Assembly (NCBI RefSeq): GCF_014529535.1
Contig: NW_023503295.1
Span: 5,812,663 to 5,876,662, forward strand
Direction: 5' to 3'
Source of the DNA: Bradysia coprophila
Taxonomy: Eukaryota > Arthropoda > Insecta > Diptera > Sciaridae
Length of the DNA stretch: 64,000 nucleotides
The translations under genes were made by a program, and so were the position numbers. Within the stretch, counting starts at the first letter, position 1. The number at the start of each line of letters is the position of its first letter. Positions 1 to 11,818 of the stretch are shown piece by piece. The notes below the pieces were generated by a model, which saw only the letters and a list, made by a program, of their open reading frames with translations, was not told where the DNA came from and did not search any database.

Positions 1-369
1 AATCCAGGTCAGTTCCATATAGTGAGGTACAGACTTTAGCAAATCACAGGAAATCAGAGAAAATCGCAGACGAAATTGACTTAATTTGGGCTAGTTTGTG
101 ACCAAGATGTTTAAAGCAATAAAATATGATGAACTGCATTTTTTTGCAATTGGCTGGATTTCTTATATTTACTAAACTCAGAAGTGAGTACCCTCTTGCT
201 TTTGACTTATTTGACACTTTTGCTCTTATAAAAGTGTGTGGTTAAAAAATCCAGTTTCACTCTTGACGAGAGTTTTTTGATCGATCTCAACACTTACTCA
301 ACAAGTCCCTCCTGTCACTTCACTTTTCTTACTGATCTGTACGGATGACGTATTTTTTCTTTCAGTTAA

Positions 370-757
370 GCTCACTCCTTGGAAAATTTTTAGCCTACAT
401 TTGTGCGCAAAAATATTCGTTTTTTGATGATTTCTCTAAACCAAAATATTTTTTTGAAAAAGTAAAACCAATAAAGCATGCAAAAATATGTTACTTTTAA
501 AGGAAAATTTGGTTTGTGAATGATAACCTTACCCATTGGAGAAACCTTTTCAAAATGTGTATTTTATACATTTTGCAAATGTTCCTCCAAGTGGGATAAG
601 TCGTCAACCACAAACCAATTTTTCCTTTAAAAGTAACACATTTTTGCATGATTTAATGATTTTACTTTTTCAAAAAAAGATTTTGGTTCAGAGAAATCAT
701 CAAAAAACGAATATTTTTGCGCACAAATGTAGGCTAAAAATTTGCTAAGGGGTGAGC
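370..757. repeat. Foldback (hairpin) element, about 390 bp
   Basis: The two halves are reverse complements almost end to end. The left end at 370 (GCTCACTCCTTGG) pairs with the right end at 757 (CTAAGGGGTGAGC). The arms meet at a short loop around 559-567, between CAAAATGT (551-558) and ACATTTTG (568-575). It has no coding potential of its own; the short open frame inside is a by-product. It looks like a non-autonomous foldback or MITE. No clear target duplication was seen. Confidence 0.7.
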
Positions 758-1460
758 GCTCTTAACACCCAGGACGTTATTAAACTCAATTAAAGTTTGT
801 AATTGGTAAGCATTCTACAGTTTTAATTGTTCCACATCGTTCTACATGTTGTCATCAAAAGAAGCGTAAAGAGTGTCGTTTCACTCACACGGACGTGTGG
901 AATTGGAAAAACGTAAAGACAAACACTACTATGTGGTGGAATACGTGTGGAACAAATAAAACGAAAGAAACAAACGAAACCCACCACAATTACATTCTTA
1001 TGATGAGATCAGTTTAACACCCAGAAGGCGTTAATAACACCCGGAAGACGATAATAACAAGCAGAGGGTGTTAATATAGTTATTTATGCAATCGAGGTGC
1101 AAAGTACTTTATTAGGCTCTAGATGTGTAATTATTATAGGCCGCAGGCCATGTGTTATAATATACATCGTGAGGCTAATAAAGTACTTTGCATCGAGTTG
1201 CATACAACGGGTTATGCCACAGAGGCATCTAAAGTTTGCAAATTTTGAATATTATGATGCTGAGTTGCATAATATCACCCCAGAATTAGTCATCTTAAAT
1301 AAGTTTGTTTAAAAAATTTCGTAAAAGGACAAATTTAGCTTTTTTGAAAATATTTGTAAAAGGCGTATAGCTCTGAGGCGTAATTAACACTCTCAGGAAG
1401 ATGTTATTATCGCTCTCTGGGTGTTATGAGCGCCCTCTGGACGATATAACCACTAAGTGT
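758..1460. repeat. Region of repeated TAACACCC words with a hairpin
   Basis: The word TAACACC(C/A) followed by a purine-rich tail recurs at about 773, 1015, 1033 and in variant form near 1390-1430, in both orientations. Inside it lies a strong hairpin (separate entry). The motif ATAGTTATTTATGCAA at about 1077 recurs elsewhere in the window next to similar hairpins. No gene was recognised. Confidence 0.45.
1093..1195. repeat. Hairpin with CTAGATGT/ACATCGTG stem
   Basis: About 46 bp on the left (1093-1140) pairs with 1150-1195 around a GC-rich loop (CCGCAGGCC). The stem carries GCAAAGTACTTTATTA at its base and CTAGATGTGT near the loop. It belongs with the hairpins at 35.3, 36.3 and 46.5 kb, which share the CTAGATGT / ACATCGTG pair. 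Confidence 0.6.
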
Positions 1461-3239
1461 GATATTTAACTGGAAGAAAATAGCCGTCACCGACGCAGTT
1501 ACATTGGTTTTGTTTGAGCGGAAACATTTTCTGCCAAATTAATGTTCGATGTTCGACTTAGTTTTTAGAGGACATAAGTTTAAAAGTTTAGTCTAAGAGA
1601 GTATGTCCTCTTGCGTTTTCACTTTTTTCAACTATTTTAAGAATTAGCGGTAGTGAGTTACTTTTCTCAGATTTACTCACAATTTCTAAAATGGAAAAAA
1701 TTGAGAAAATTTGCATTACAGTCTCGGAATTATAAGAAGTTACAATACAATCGACCCTATTCATTCCACATGCATTATCAACGTTGACATTGACGTATTG
1801 ACGTATCACGCCGTAAGTGCGGTCGATATTCAAAATCTTTTTAACACAAGTCCTTCTAATACAGAGTCATTTTCATACAAGTAAGCGGTGAAATGTTTTT
1901 TTCGGTTCACTTTTTCGTCGACTCGTTCACTTGAAATTCTAATTTTTGACACACTTACGGCGTGAATTATAACGTTCTAATCGCATGTGGAATGAATAAC
2001 GTCGATTGGATTGTAATTGTTAAAAATATAACTTCTTATATTTCTTCCACCGTACTGCTAAAGGTTAGGTTACAAATTCAGTAGCAACCTTAGAATTTCG
2101 CATGCGTCGCACAATTTAGCATACTTAAGATAGTTTTACTGTGAAAACTTAACTCTCATGTCTTGAGCAATACCCTCTCTAGCAACCAAACTTCGTTTTG
2201 ACGCAGTCAAAATAGCACCTTATTTTGACAAATTTGACTCTGACTTTTTTTTGGAATGGAGTTGCCGTGTCGCGCCTTTTTTAAAGCAATATGGACGTTA
2301 AACGAGCAACACACAAAATGATATTACAATCACAAGTTATTCACTTTCGAACACCGAAATGGTGAAAGGAGACGTAATATTTTCCTCACAAGAAAGGACA
2401 TCTATGCTCATACTTTATTTGATTTATTTTTAATCCTTTCACAAGCAAATTAATTGCTCAAATTCTCTCCGCATTTATACATAATCAGATGTAGTTTTTG
2501 CCTACCAGGTCCTGAATTTGGCGCCAAAATTTCAAAATTTTTAATATTTCGAAAATGTACAGTTATTTGCCGAATTAATTATTTATTCTCAAAGTGATCT
2601 ATGAAAACAATGTTCCTGAGATGATTTTACAATGATGTGACGTATTGAACAACTATTTGGAAACAAAAAATTGTTGATCCTAAAAAGAGCGTAAGGGGTA
2701 CTTACACTTTTTTTGGGTGGAAAATTAGTCATAAATCATAAATCATAAATTCAATTTCCACTCCGTTTGCGTGACAGTTCTTTTGTTCTATTTTACAACT
2801 GTCATGTAAACGGAGGCTAAACGGAGTGCTCTTTTTAAGTGGAAACTATACTTTAGAATACGATTATTTTTCATTTGTAAATAATCATTCGTTCATTACA
2901 TCAATTATGTTAAAGAAAATTTGTTTGTGAAAGCAAAGTTGAATAATGTGAAGAGTAATTTACTATTTTAGATTGATTATCACGTTCAATGCGAAGAAAT
3001 AAGTTTAAGGCTTTCGGAATGATTTTTTTTGCAATTTTTCCTCCCGTACTGTGTATACTAATATGTGTGTATACTAATTATGTGCATTCGTTGGGTCTCT
3101 GCCCACGTATCTTTGATATCATTAGAAAGAACAGACCTTGCATGTGAACTTCATTAAATGAGTACATAAACAACTTATAAGACATATTTTGTAACTTTAT
3201 TTCGGTTAAAATTGGAAATAAAAAACTGGCTCAAAAATC
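1461..3239. other. Intergenic DNA, no gene seen
   Basis: AT-rich sequence without a convincing coding region on either strand. The only structure noticed is an imperfect inverted pair around 2755-2845 (CACTCCGTTTGCGTGACAG against CTGTCATGTAAACGGAG). Confidence 0.5.
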
Positions 3240-4010
3240 TTTCGAGTAAGTCGACTTACCCACATATTTGACATCGTTAAGAATACAAGCCAGATAGCGA
3301 ATAGTGCAAGTTTGGTATTTTTGGAAAGGTGCGGTCTCATGTTATGAGATATAGTAGTAACTGAAGCGATACCAAGCAGTGGATGAGCTAGACATGACCA
3401 GAAAGCGATTGTGAAAAAATCAGTGAAAGTTGTCCACATTCACAAAGTAAAAGTGTTAAATTTCTTGTTAGTGCAAATAATTGTTCGGTAGACCAGAGAC
3501 AACCAGTATATAGCAATTAATTTAATTTTTAGTCGAACTTTTCATACATTTCCATTAAAAAATCTCAGGAATCTGCGCACCCAAAAGAAAGTTCTTTAAG
3601 ATTTTTTGAAAAAATTGAAAAAACCCCTCCCAATTTTGGGATGTGCTAGCCTTCATTTAAAGCCATGAAAAATGAAAAATCGGTTGGGGTGTTTATTGAC
3701 AAAACAATAAAATTGGACTTTGATGCCTCACCCTGACTCACAGCTACAACCTTTCGACCCGACGATGCATTTATTAGAAACGTCTGTCAATTCTCTACAA
3801 ACTACTATTAGATCAAAATCGACAAGGTCGTTTAATTCCGGGGTAAAAATTTCTGAAAAAGTCATGATTTTGAAATTTTCTTAGAGTCGCCCGAGCCGGA
3901 GACGTCGTTTTAAATCAAAAACTTCTTCTACGAAATTCCCTATCAATAGCACACCAAAATGGTGTGTCCGATTCCAAAAAATTGTCACCCCTGAGAGTTG
4001 AAAAAAAAAA
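3240..4010. repeat. Dispersed element copy A, lacking its left arm
   Basis: It matches the interior and right arm of the element at 10248-11818, for example GAAAGGTGCGGTCTCA, GAGCTAGACATGACCAGAAA and TTGTCCACATTCA. The right arm (about 3700-4010) is present; the left long inverted arm is missing. It carries a single GTGAAAGT at 3423-3430, exactly where the other copy holds a 527-bp MITE between two copies of GTGAAAGT, so it serves as the empty site. The open frames inside are not conserved between the copies. Confidence 0.75.
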
Positions 4011-4011
4011 T

Positions 4012-4270
4012 TGTGCACCGGACAACTGAAATTCGACGTATTTTGCCATGATTTTATGCAATGATTTATCGTGCGGGAAAAAATGCATTTCTTTACGATT
4101 ATTGTGCGTGAAAGGAATTACATGAATTTTTCCATGACTATACGATTGATCAAATGTAATATGGTGAATGTGAAGTGTGTATATTTTCAGCTGTCCGATG
4201 CACAAAACGTTGTTCGTACATACATCGACAGGAAATGGATTTTTTCAGCACACTTCCTAATTTTATCACA
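4012..4270 (+). repeat. Dispersed repeat, related to 16500-16850
   Basis: This stretch matches the reverse complement of about 16500-16850 (shared words: GACAACTGAAAT, CAATCGTATAGTCAT as reverse complement, CAGGAAATG, TTTTTTCAGCA). GGACAACTGAAAT near the left and its complement near 4195 suggest internal terminal repeats. No gene. Confidence 0.55.
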
Positions 4271-5204
4271 CGTTAAACTCGGTGCTCATTTGGCCGAGCT
4301 AAAAATCTTTCAAGTTGCATACAAATTGATCGATTTCAGTACTTTAAACGGTTCATTAGATTCTTTTAAACTCTTAAGAGTAGGCTCTGGTTGTCATTTT
4401 AAGACATTCTAGATGCTTAGAAGTTTCTGAACAAATCAATGAAAGATTTCTTTCCAATGATTCCTAGATTTAGCTCTTCAGTCTGTGGGGTATATTAGTC
4501 GTCATATTAGCATCTCTCTGTTGTATCAATGCATGTAATCAACATTAAACATGTCTTAAATTTAAAAAAAATAGTTATTTATGCAACCTGTGGCTTGTAA
4601 GAAGCCATAACATAACATAGCTTGCCAATTTTGTGCTGAATAAGTTTTAAATTAGTAGTTTTAAATAAAAAAGTCCTAAAATGAGTAATTTGGTACATAT
4701 TTTCCGTGCAATCTGCAGTGCAGAAGAGTAATTTAAATATGGTTATTTTAGTCATTAAATTAGACGAACAAATCAGTCAAGGCAACATCCCGTTGAAGAT
4801 AGTGACAATTATTGTGTTGACAAGTTTTGTACTAGCGCAAAACTTTTTAGACTTCAGTTTTTTCGTTGTAACACAAATACTTGTGCCAACAAAAATATTT
4901 TGTGGTAAAACAAAATTTTGGTTTGGTTCAGTTTTAGTTCCGCTCGTATGGAAAACTTGGGTCTAGGTCTGAAAAAATCAGCATACAATACTTGTAACAC
5001 AACATACTATTCTTGGCCGCAAATACCTTTTCGATAGAAGTACCGAAAAATTCAACGTTTCGATCATAGTTTGTGTGTCGAAATCCGTTTAATTTCAGTC
5101 TTCAAGCGCAAAATAGTACATTTCGTACGTAGGACTAAAAGTCTTTTTCAGGGTGTGAGAAGCTTTAGTCTTAGACTTTTAGTCCGTGGTACGAGTAATA
5201 TTTT
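4271..5204. other. Intergenic DNA, no gene seen
   Basis: No supported gene. The word TAGTTATTTATGCAA recurs at about 4573. The stretch CAATACTTGTAACACAACAT near 4986 recurs near 8988, so part of this region is repetitive. Confidence 0.4.
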
Positions 5205-5545
5205 ACACTCGCCAAACCATAAAAACACTGAAAATCACGCGTCAAAAGTTATCGGAAACCACACTTTTTTAGTTCTCTCTCAGCAGACCTTGCAAACAGG
5301 TCTAGGGATCCAGGCGATGTTTTCCTTAATGGAGTTTGTTTATGTTATTCGTCAAAGAGAGAAATTTGATACGAAGGCGGAGCTTACTCTCCGTATCAAC
5401 GAGTAGTGTGATGCACATCGAACGATCAACTCGTTCGGCTTTATATCGCGTATTTTCGGTTTCGCTTTTATTCTCATTCTTCTTCTATACATTGAACGGC
5501 GTGTATTATATTTGGTTTTGTTGTTTGTGTATTTCATTTCTTGTC
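5205..5545 (+). repeat. Dispersed repeat, inverted partner at 13.7-14.0 kb
   Basis: About 330 bp that match the reverse complement of 13690-14020 with few differences (shared words: TTTACACTCGCCAAACCAT, GGTCTAGGGATCCAGGCGAT, CGAACGATCAACTCGTTCGG). The overlapping open frames on both strands are not conserved in the second copy, so a protein is not supported. The element family is unrecognised. Confidence 0.65.
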
Positions 5546-6280
5546 CTAGGTATGAAAAAGTTGTTTCAGCACATATTGCTTGTGCTAGCACAAGTCTTTA
5601 CTAAAATTGAACGAACCTCAAAAACTTTTCTAATAGCAAAAATAGTCAATTGTCAACACTTGAAAAATATAATTAACAAATATCTATTTTTATGCATTGT
5701 GGGTGTGCGCTGGTTCGGGGATCGGAACGGAATGGGTCCAGCAATAATTCTTGTCTTCCCTAGATGTTAAAAAATCGATTTTAAAAGTTAAAAAAAAAAT
5801 AATTAACGACTTACGCAAAATAGATTAAGTAAAATTTTCGAGTTCTAGGGAAGGCAAGAATTTTCGCACACCTATCTACGGGTGTACTTTTGAACGCGAT
5901 TTACGTAAAAACCTGCCTATATGTAAATTTACATGTAAATGATTAATTTGTGATGGGTAGACTAACTCATTGATATATTAGGGATAAACCAGTGTGGTTC
6001 GTAAAATTCGTGAGTATGATGATTTCGTAGAGTTTTGTGAAAAGTTCACGAAATTGCCATACTCACCCCTATTGAGGGTAAACAATTATGGTTCGTAAAG
6101 TTCGTAGGTAAATTAATTTCTTAAACTTTTAATGTATGGGCTTCAAATATCAAAATTAGTAAAATTGACACACTTAAGAACCATTATGGTTTACCATATT
6201 GTGTAAACTAAATTCAATATTTGCAATTAAATACCATTCACAAACTGTTGCATAAATAACTATCATTTAATTTTTTTACA
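5546..6280. other. Intergenic DNA with a short hairpin repeat
   Basis: A hairpin at 6011-6069 pairs GTGAGTATGATGATTTCGT with CACGAAATTGCCATACTCAC. The neighbouring phrase GGTTCGTAAA(A/G)TTCGT occurs at about 5998 and 6091 and again near 56980-57095, so this is a small dispersed family. Nothing else recognised. Confidence 0.45.
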
Positions 6281-6428
6281 CTCATGGAATTTTGGCAACC
6301 GACACATTTTCTGTTTTGAGGTTTACGCTTTTTTTTGCGAATTTTACCTGTATTTTTATATGGAGAAATCAAAAACTCAAGTAAAACACAAAAACAGAAA
6401 ATGTGTCGGTTTTCAAAATTCCTTGTGT
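6281..6428. repeat. Small foldback element, about 148 bp
   Basis: The left arm GGAATTTTGGCAACCGACAC continues through CATTTTCTGTTTT and is mirrored by AAAACAGAAAATGTGTCGG and TTTTCAAAATTCC on the right. The arms are about 45 bp with a central loop of about 55 bp. No coding capacity. Confidence 0.6.
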
Positions 6429-9400
6429 GTATTATTATTTTGTTGTAATTTTGTACTGTTATTTACAGAAATATTTTAAAATTAAAACATCATTCAAATT
6501 GGTTTTAACACACATCTAAAACAATGTTTGTTTTTTGTTTGTTTTCTAATCTCACATTGCAGGTGTTTTTTGATTTGATGCGTGAGATTCGATCACGGAA
6601 GACAGAGGATTCGAAGACAACAATTGGACGAGCAAAAGATAAATGCAAACGGCGCAAGCTTAAGTGTACACTATTATAGATAGATGTGCGTTCACTTAGC
6701 ATTACTTAAATTTGTTTGTTAATTTGTTTTTCTCTTTCCTCTTTTTATTATATTACTGTGTAAGCTTAATGTCTAGATTTTCGGATTTTTTTTTTTAATT
6801 CGTAAAGAAAATGTATTTGAAAATGAGGTAACATCTGTACTTTAGTCGATTTTTTTTACTGTATAACTACTATAAAATCGACATTCTCTTGTTTGAGCAA
6901 GGCATTTAAACAAGAGATACTTATGAACGACCGATATATTTATTCAATTGTACCGATAAAAAATAATAAATGACCAATATATTCGGTACCATTAGCGAAA
7001 TAACAAATTACCGATAGCGGTGATCCTAAATACCGATAAAAATAAACAAAAGTACCAATAACTTTTTATTATCTATCGGCATATTTCTTATCGATAATTT
7101 ATAACTTTCTATCGGTAAGTTAGTATATACTATTTGTCAATTATATATTTCATGAAATTTATTTTTTAATTAAATCTTTAAGTTGAGAAACCGTGATTTT
7201 CTAGTTATAGACCACAATTTTCAGTATATGACTTTTCGGTTCCAGTTATTGGCATTGTCTGTAATGTGTCTAATGTTATTATTCCATTTGTCAAATCATT
7301 ACTTCTCACAGTGAAATCACTTCCTTGTGGTTATTTAATTAATATTACTGATGAAAATCAGCAAATAGCATTGATTGACTAGTTTTAGGAAATTTTACAA
7401 AGATTTTTTCATACACAAAACATATGGAGCACAAGGAAATACTGCGAATTCGTTTAAAATCTTCATATGATATTTGGAAGCTAATAATTCAGTGAACTAC
7501 TGCACTAGAGCTAAAAATGTTTGATAATTGAAACATTTCGTAACATAATATGTCGTGAATCTCGACATCGCTTCGGATTTCACTTGTCATTACGTGCTTT
7601 GACCAGGAAAAGTTTATGTATCACACAATTTATGTAGGACGCCTGTAAGTCATGGTAACTTTATATCAGATCAACTTAAGCGGATTAATATTTACTTAAA
7701 TGAAAAGAATTTTCGATAAAGAAAAGAGCGGTCATTTAAGACATATTTTTTCCCTTCTATTAGCTCCTCTGCTCCAAATGAATCAAGTCAATGCCACATT
7801 CGACTGCCCCGACTGTATATTTCTGAGACCATTTCTGGGATATCAAATAGCGAATACATTCTTCAGAAGACGTTCATAGTTCCAAGGAATGAGTCATTTG
7901 TAGTGACAAAAAATTGAAGACAACGAGGCAAACAAAAAACTCTCTGGTATTAAAAAGTTAATGACCCATAGAAATTTATAATTAACCGATAGAAAAAAAA
8001 TGTTTTGGCATTCGATGTATCTCGACACCGCAAATAGTTTCGAAAAGTACAATATTCTGGGACCTCTCAAAGCGAGGTATTTGCAGCCGAAAAATAACCT
8101 TCTCCAGCCGAAATAATGGATTTTTATATATATTTGTCATCCTGGAGTACCAAAAACGTCAAATTCTCTCACCTAATTTAGTACCGAAAGAGCAACATTC
8201 CACCATGCTATTTTCTCTCACTTTTTCATTCTCGCTTATGTCATTTTCAATCCTATGTTGCACACCAATATCATTTTTTTTTTATAGTATTGTGACAATG
8301 CATTCATAAGGATTGGTTTCGGAATTCATACGGATTGCCTTTAAACTGCTACAATGAGTTTTAAAGGCCTGCTGAGAGGACCGAAAGTAGACATGTAATT
8401 ACTTTCTCTTAGCAGGCCTACAAAACTCGATACGTCATACGGGCTTCAGTCCTTGTGACGTAAATGATTAGTTTCGTTTTGTTGTCATGTTTTGTTCAGA
8501 ATGTGGTTTTGGTACTCCAGTATGGAAAATAGTATTCATCACTCGGATCAAAAAGGTATGTTTTCGACCCAGTTGGTGAAAACGTCCAAAGTTGTAGCGA
8601 CGCGAAGCGAATCCTAGCATTGAAATATATTTTGTGCCACCGAGAATTGAAATACGCCAGATTTCCATATCGATAACTAGATTGAAACATCGAAAAGATG
8701 GGATATTTCAACACTCAACGCAGTGTTGATATGAGTTATAACAGCATTCGTTTTAGCAATGTGATCGATCAAATTTGAAGAGTGATTGTTTACAAAGAAA
8801 ATTTTTTTTTTTTTTTTGCTTTTGTCTATTTCAATTCTTGGTTGGCACAAAGCATAAATTCTTTAAATTAGTTACATGAAATGGAGAAACCTCGTTTTGC
8901 GTTCAGCAAATTCTTTAAATTTGGTTGTGTTACACGTATTGTAATTATATTTTTTATCACACAGTGCTGAAAAAAGTAACAATACAATACTTGTAACACA
9001 ACATACTATTTCGGACGCGATCAAATGTTATATTTGTTTATGTTTTTGTTCTTTCGTCTCATTTTAGTCTGGAAGTGCAACGTCGTTTGTTATGTCACTC
9101 GTGATAAAAGTAGAATAAAAGGGTTGTCCGATAAAAAAAATGATTGACCAATAGATAATAACAATTTCCCGATAGAAAGTTATAAATTATCGATAAGACT
9201 AGGTATAAACTAGTATAAATAAAGCAATGAACAAAAGAAAGTTGATTTTAAAATTTACACTTTTGGAGCGCCTCAATTTTTTCTGCGTTTTTTGATTTAT
9301 ATGTATAGTTAGGTACATACGTATACATAGTTAAATGCGTATGTTGAAGTGAATCATTTTTTCGTTCTTTTGCTTGGAAATAGTCATATGTCACCAATTA

Positions 9401-9755
9401 TTTCTTTTTGCAAATATTCTTATAATTGTTTCTAACAAATAAATTTGATTTAACGTTAAGCTGTCTTTTTGTATTATTATTCATACAGATCTCTTAGAAA
9501 GTATCAGAGAGACTGCACAAATGACGTATAACCGATAAAATAACTTATAAGTTTTAATTTCTAAGTTGTGGTATCGGTAGTCGTAACTCATAAGTCATAT
9601 AAATTATAAGTAGAAAGTCTATAAGTCAAAAGCTTTTTAAACTAAACATTTCTATTGCGATGTTGGACCATGAGCTATGAAATCCCATTTCCATGTTTAA
9701 TAAAGTACAGAACTGAAATCAGAAGATTCTGAAAACCCCAAAAATCGAATAGAGC
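6429..9755. other. AT-rich intergenic DNA flanked by an inverted pair
   Basis: No supported gene. Sequences near 7080-7130 (TTATCGATAATTTATAACTT, CTATCGG) recur inverted near 9140-9210 (AAGTTATAAATTATCGATAA), which could mark the ends of a decayed element of about 2.1 kb. An imperfect inverted pair also lies near 8340-8440 (GGCCTGCTGAGAGG against TCTTAGCAGGCC). Confidence 0.4.
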
Positions 9756-9759
9756 GAGC

Positions 9760-9995
9760 CCTCAAAACAGGCGGAGCGTTTGCTGCGACTGACCCCGTAC
9801 GACCCGTAAACCTATTTCGTACGTGATCCCTGTACGTAATCTTAGTGCGTGATCAACCCTATTCAGTCAGTACCTCTATTGCCTTTATATATAAGAGCAA
9901 AAAGTAAAATTTTTACAAAAATTGTTCATCTTATAAAATTCCGCACAACGCAATTACGAAAGCCCGTTCGAAGTAACTTTCAAATAAATGAAAAT
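9760..9995 (+). repeat. Dispersed CGTAC-rich repeat, copy 1
   Basis: GGAGCGTTTGCTGCGACTGA, CGTACGTGA and GCGCAATTACGAAGCCCCGT-like words are shared with 41645-41915; the distal part is also shared with 21610-21890. At 41.9 kb the same family ends against a broken SMYD gene. No coding capacity seen. Confidence 0.6.
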
Positions 9996-10247
9996 TAGCA
10001 AAAAAATCACTTGACGCACTAAATCTATTAGGAAATCTAAGGAATCAACCTACTACCACAATAATACCAAAAGTGCAGAAGGGACCCAAAAAATTTTTGT
10101 TTGCAAAATTTCTCAAAATTCTGAACTAATAGAACTTGAAAGATGGTGGACCAAGCAATATAATACCACCACAATAATCCTAAAAGTTCAAAATGAAAAA
10201 AAAACCTCAGAAAACCTTCAAGAAACTTAAAGTTCACGATTGTGGAC

Positions 10248-11818
10248 CACGTGGTGAATTTTTTTTTGAATCGGACACACCATTTACGTTTCCAGACATT
10301 CATGGTGCTATCGATAGGGAACTTCAAGGTGATCATTTCGTAGAAGAAGTTTTTTTTTAAACGACCTCTCCGGCTCGGGCGACTCTAAGAAAATGTAAAA
10401 ATTAAAAAAAAAATTCAGAAAATTTTACACCGGAATTAAACAACCCGGTCGATTTTGATCTAATGGTAGTTTTTAGATAATTGACGGACCTTTCTAATAA
10501 AAGTATCGTCGGGTCGAAAGTCAGGGTGAGTATTATATATTTGACTTCGCAGAGATAACCAGCCAGATAGCGAATAGGGCAAGTTTGGTGATTTCGGAAA
10601 GGTGCGGTCTCAGGCTATGAGATATAGTAGCAACTGAAGTTATACCCAGCGGTAGATGAGCTAGACATGACCAGAAAGCCTCCCGATGGTGAAAAAATCA
10701 GTGAAAGTCGAGGGGTAACTCACTTCTAGATTAAATGGATTAAATGGATTAAATGGTATTAAATGGATTAAATGGATTAAATGGATTAAATGGATTTAAT
10801 GGATTTAATGGATTAAATGGAATAAAAATTGGATTAAATGGATTAAATAGGAAAAAAGTTCATTTTACCAAATACTGTAAAAGTCTTAAAAATTGTTGAT
10901 TTTGATCGAACCACGTACTACAACTCATACTACAATGTTAAAAAGCGAAAAAATCCACTTTTAGGAGTTTTTGGTGTAAAGTGGATTAAATGGATTAAAT
11001 GGATTAAATAAATTTAATACCATTTTTCACAAAAAAAAATTTCCTATACCTCACGAGTACTTAAACGAGTTGGGGATCGTGCAAATCTATTTTTCGCAAT
11101 TACTTTACAAATTTTTCAGGTCGGTAGCCTAATTATTTCGGTAAAACTAAAAATTTTTTTTTGGATTAAATGGATTAAATGGATTTAATGGATTTAATGG
11201 ATTAAATGGATTAAATGGAAGTGCGTCACCCCTCGGTGAAAGTTGTCCACATTCATAAAGTAAAAATATTAAATTTCTTTTTAGTGCGTTTAATCGTTCA
11301 GCATACCAAAGTCAACCAGCACACAGCAATTAACCTCATTTTTAGTCGAACTTCCCATACATTTTCTTTAAAAAATCTCTGGATAAGAAAGTTTTTTAGG
11401 ATTTTTTGAAAAAATTGAAAAACTCCTCCCAATTTTTTGATAGGTTAAATGGGATGTGCTAGCCATCATTTTAAGCCAATAAAATGAAAAATCGGTTGTG
11501 GTGCTCATTGACAAAACAATAAAATTGGACTTTGATGCCTCTCCCTGACTTTCGACCCAACGATACTTTTGTTAGAAAGGTCCGTCAATTCTCTACAAAC
11601 TACCATTAGATCAAAATCGACCGAGTCGTTTAATTCCGGGGTAAAATTTTCTGAAAAGGTTTTGAAATTTTTGAAATTTTCTTGAAGTCGCCCCGAGCCG
11701 GAGAGGTCGTTTAAAAAAAACTTCTTCTACGAAATGATCACCTTGAAATTCCCTATCGATAGCACCATAAACGTCCGGAAACAAAAATGGTGTGTTCGAT
11801 AAAAAAAATCACCACGTG
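10248..11818. mobile_element. Transposon-like element with about 280-bp terminal inverted repeats
   Basis: The left arm (about 10248-10530, starting CACGTGGTGAATTTTTTTTT) is the reverse complement of the right arm (about 11540-11818, ending AAATCACCACGTG). Shared words across the arms include CTATCGATAGGGAA, CCGGCTCGGGCGACT and GACGGACCTTTCTAA. No transposase can be read in the interior, so it is non-autonomous or decayed. A second, partial copy lies at 3240-4010. A 527-bp MITE is inserted inside (10709-11235). The element's own target duplication could not be fixed by eye. Confidence 0.75.
10709..11235. mobile_element. 527-bp MITE with 9-bp internal repeats and 8-bp target duplication
   Basis: The ends are inverted: CGAGGGGTAACTCACTT on the left and AAGTGCGTCACCCCTCG on the right. 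It is flanked by GTGAAAGT at 10701-10708 and 11236-11243, an exact 8-bp target duplication, while the related sequence at 3423-3430 has only one GTGAAAGT. The interior carries three blocks of the 9-bp unit ATTAAATGG in the same orientation (about 10732-10860, 10984-11010, 11164-11219). The 8-bp duplication suits hAT or P-type transposases. A deleted 95-bp copy lies at 27298-27392. Confidence 0.85.

Noticed and set aside
3206..3439. Minus-strand hydrophobic frame of 77 codons
   Set aside because: It lies in a dispersed repeat; the copy at 10.56-10.7 kb breaks the frame and carries no start.
5336..5770. Frame of 144 codons with hydrophobic stretch
   Set aside because: Its first 200 bp lie in a dispersed repeat whose other copy at 13.7 kb does not keep the frame.
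10037..10336. Minus-strand frame of 99 codons
   Set aside because: It runs across the end of a transposon arm; the matching arm at 11.5-11.8 kb does not keep it.
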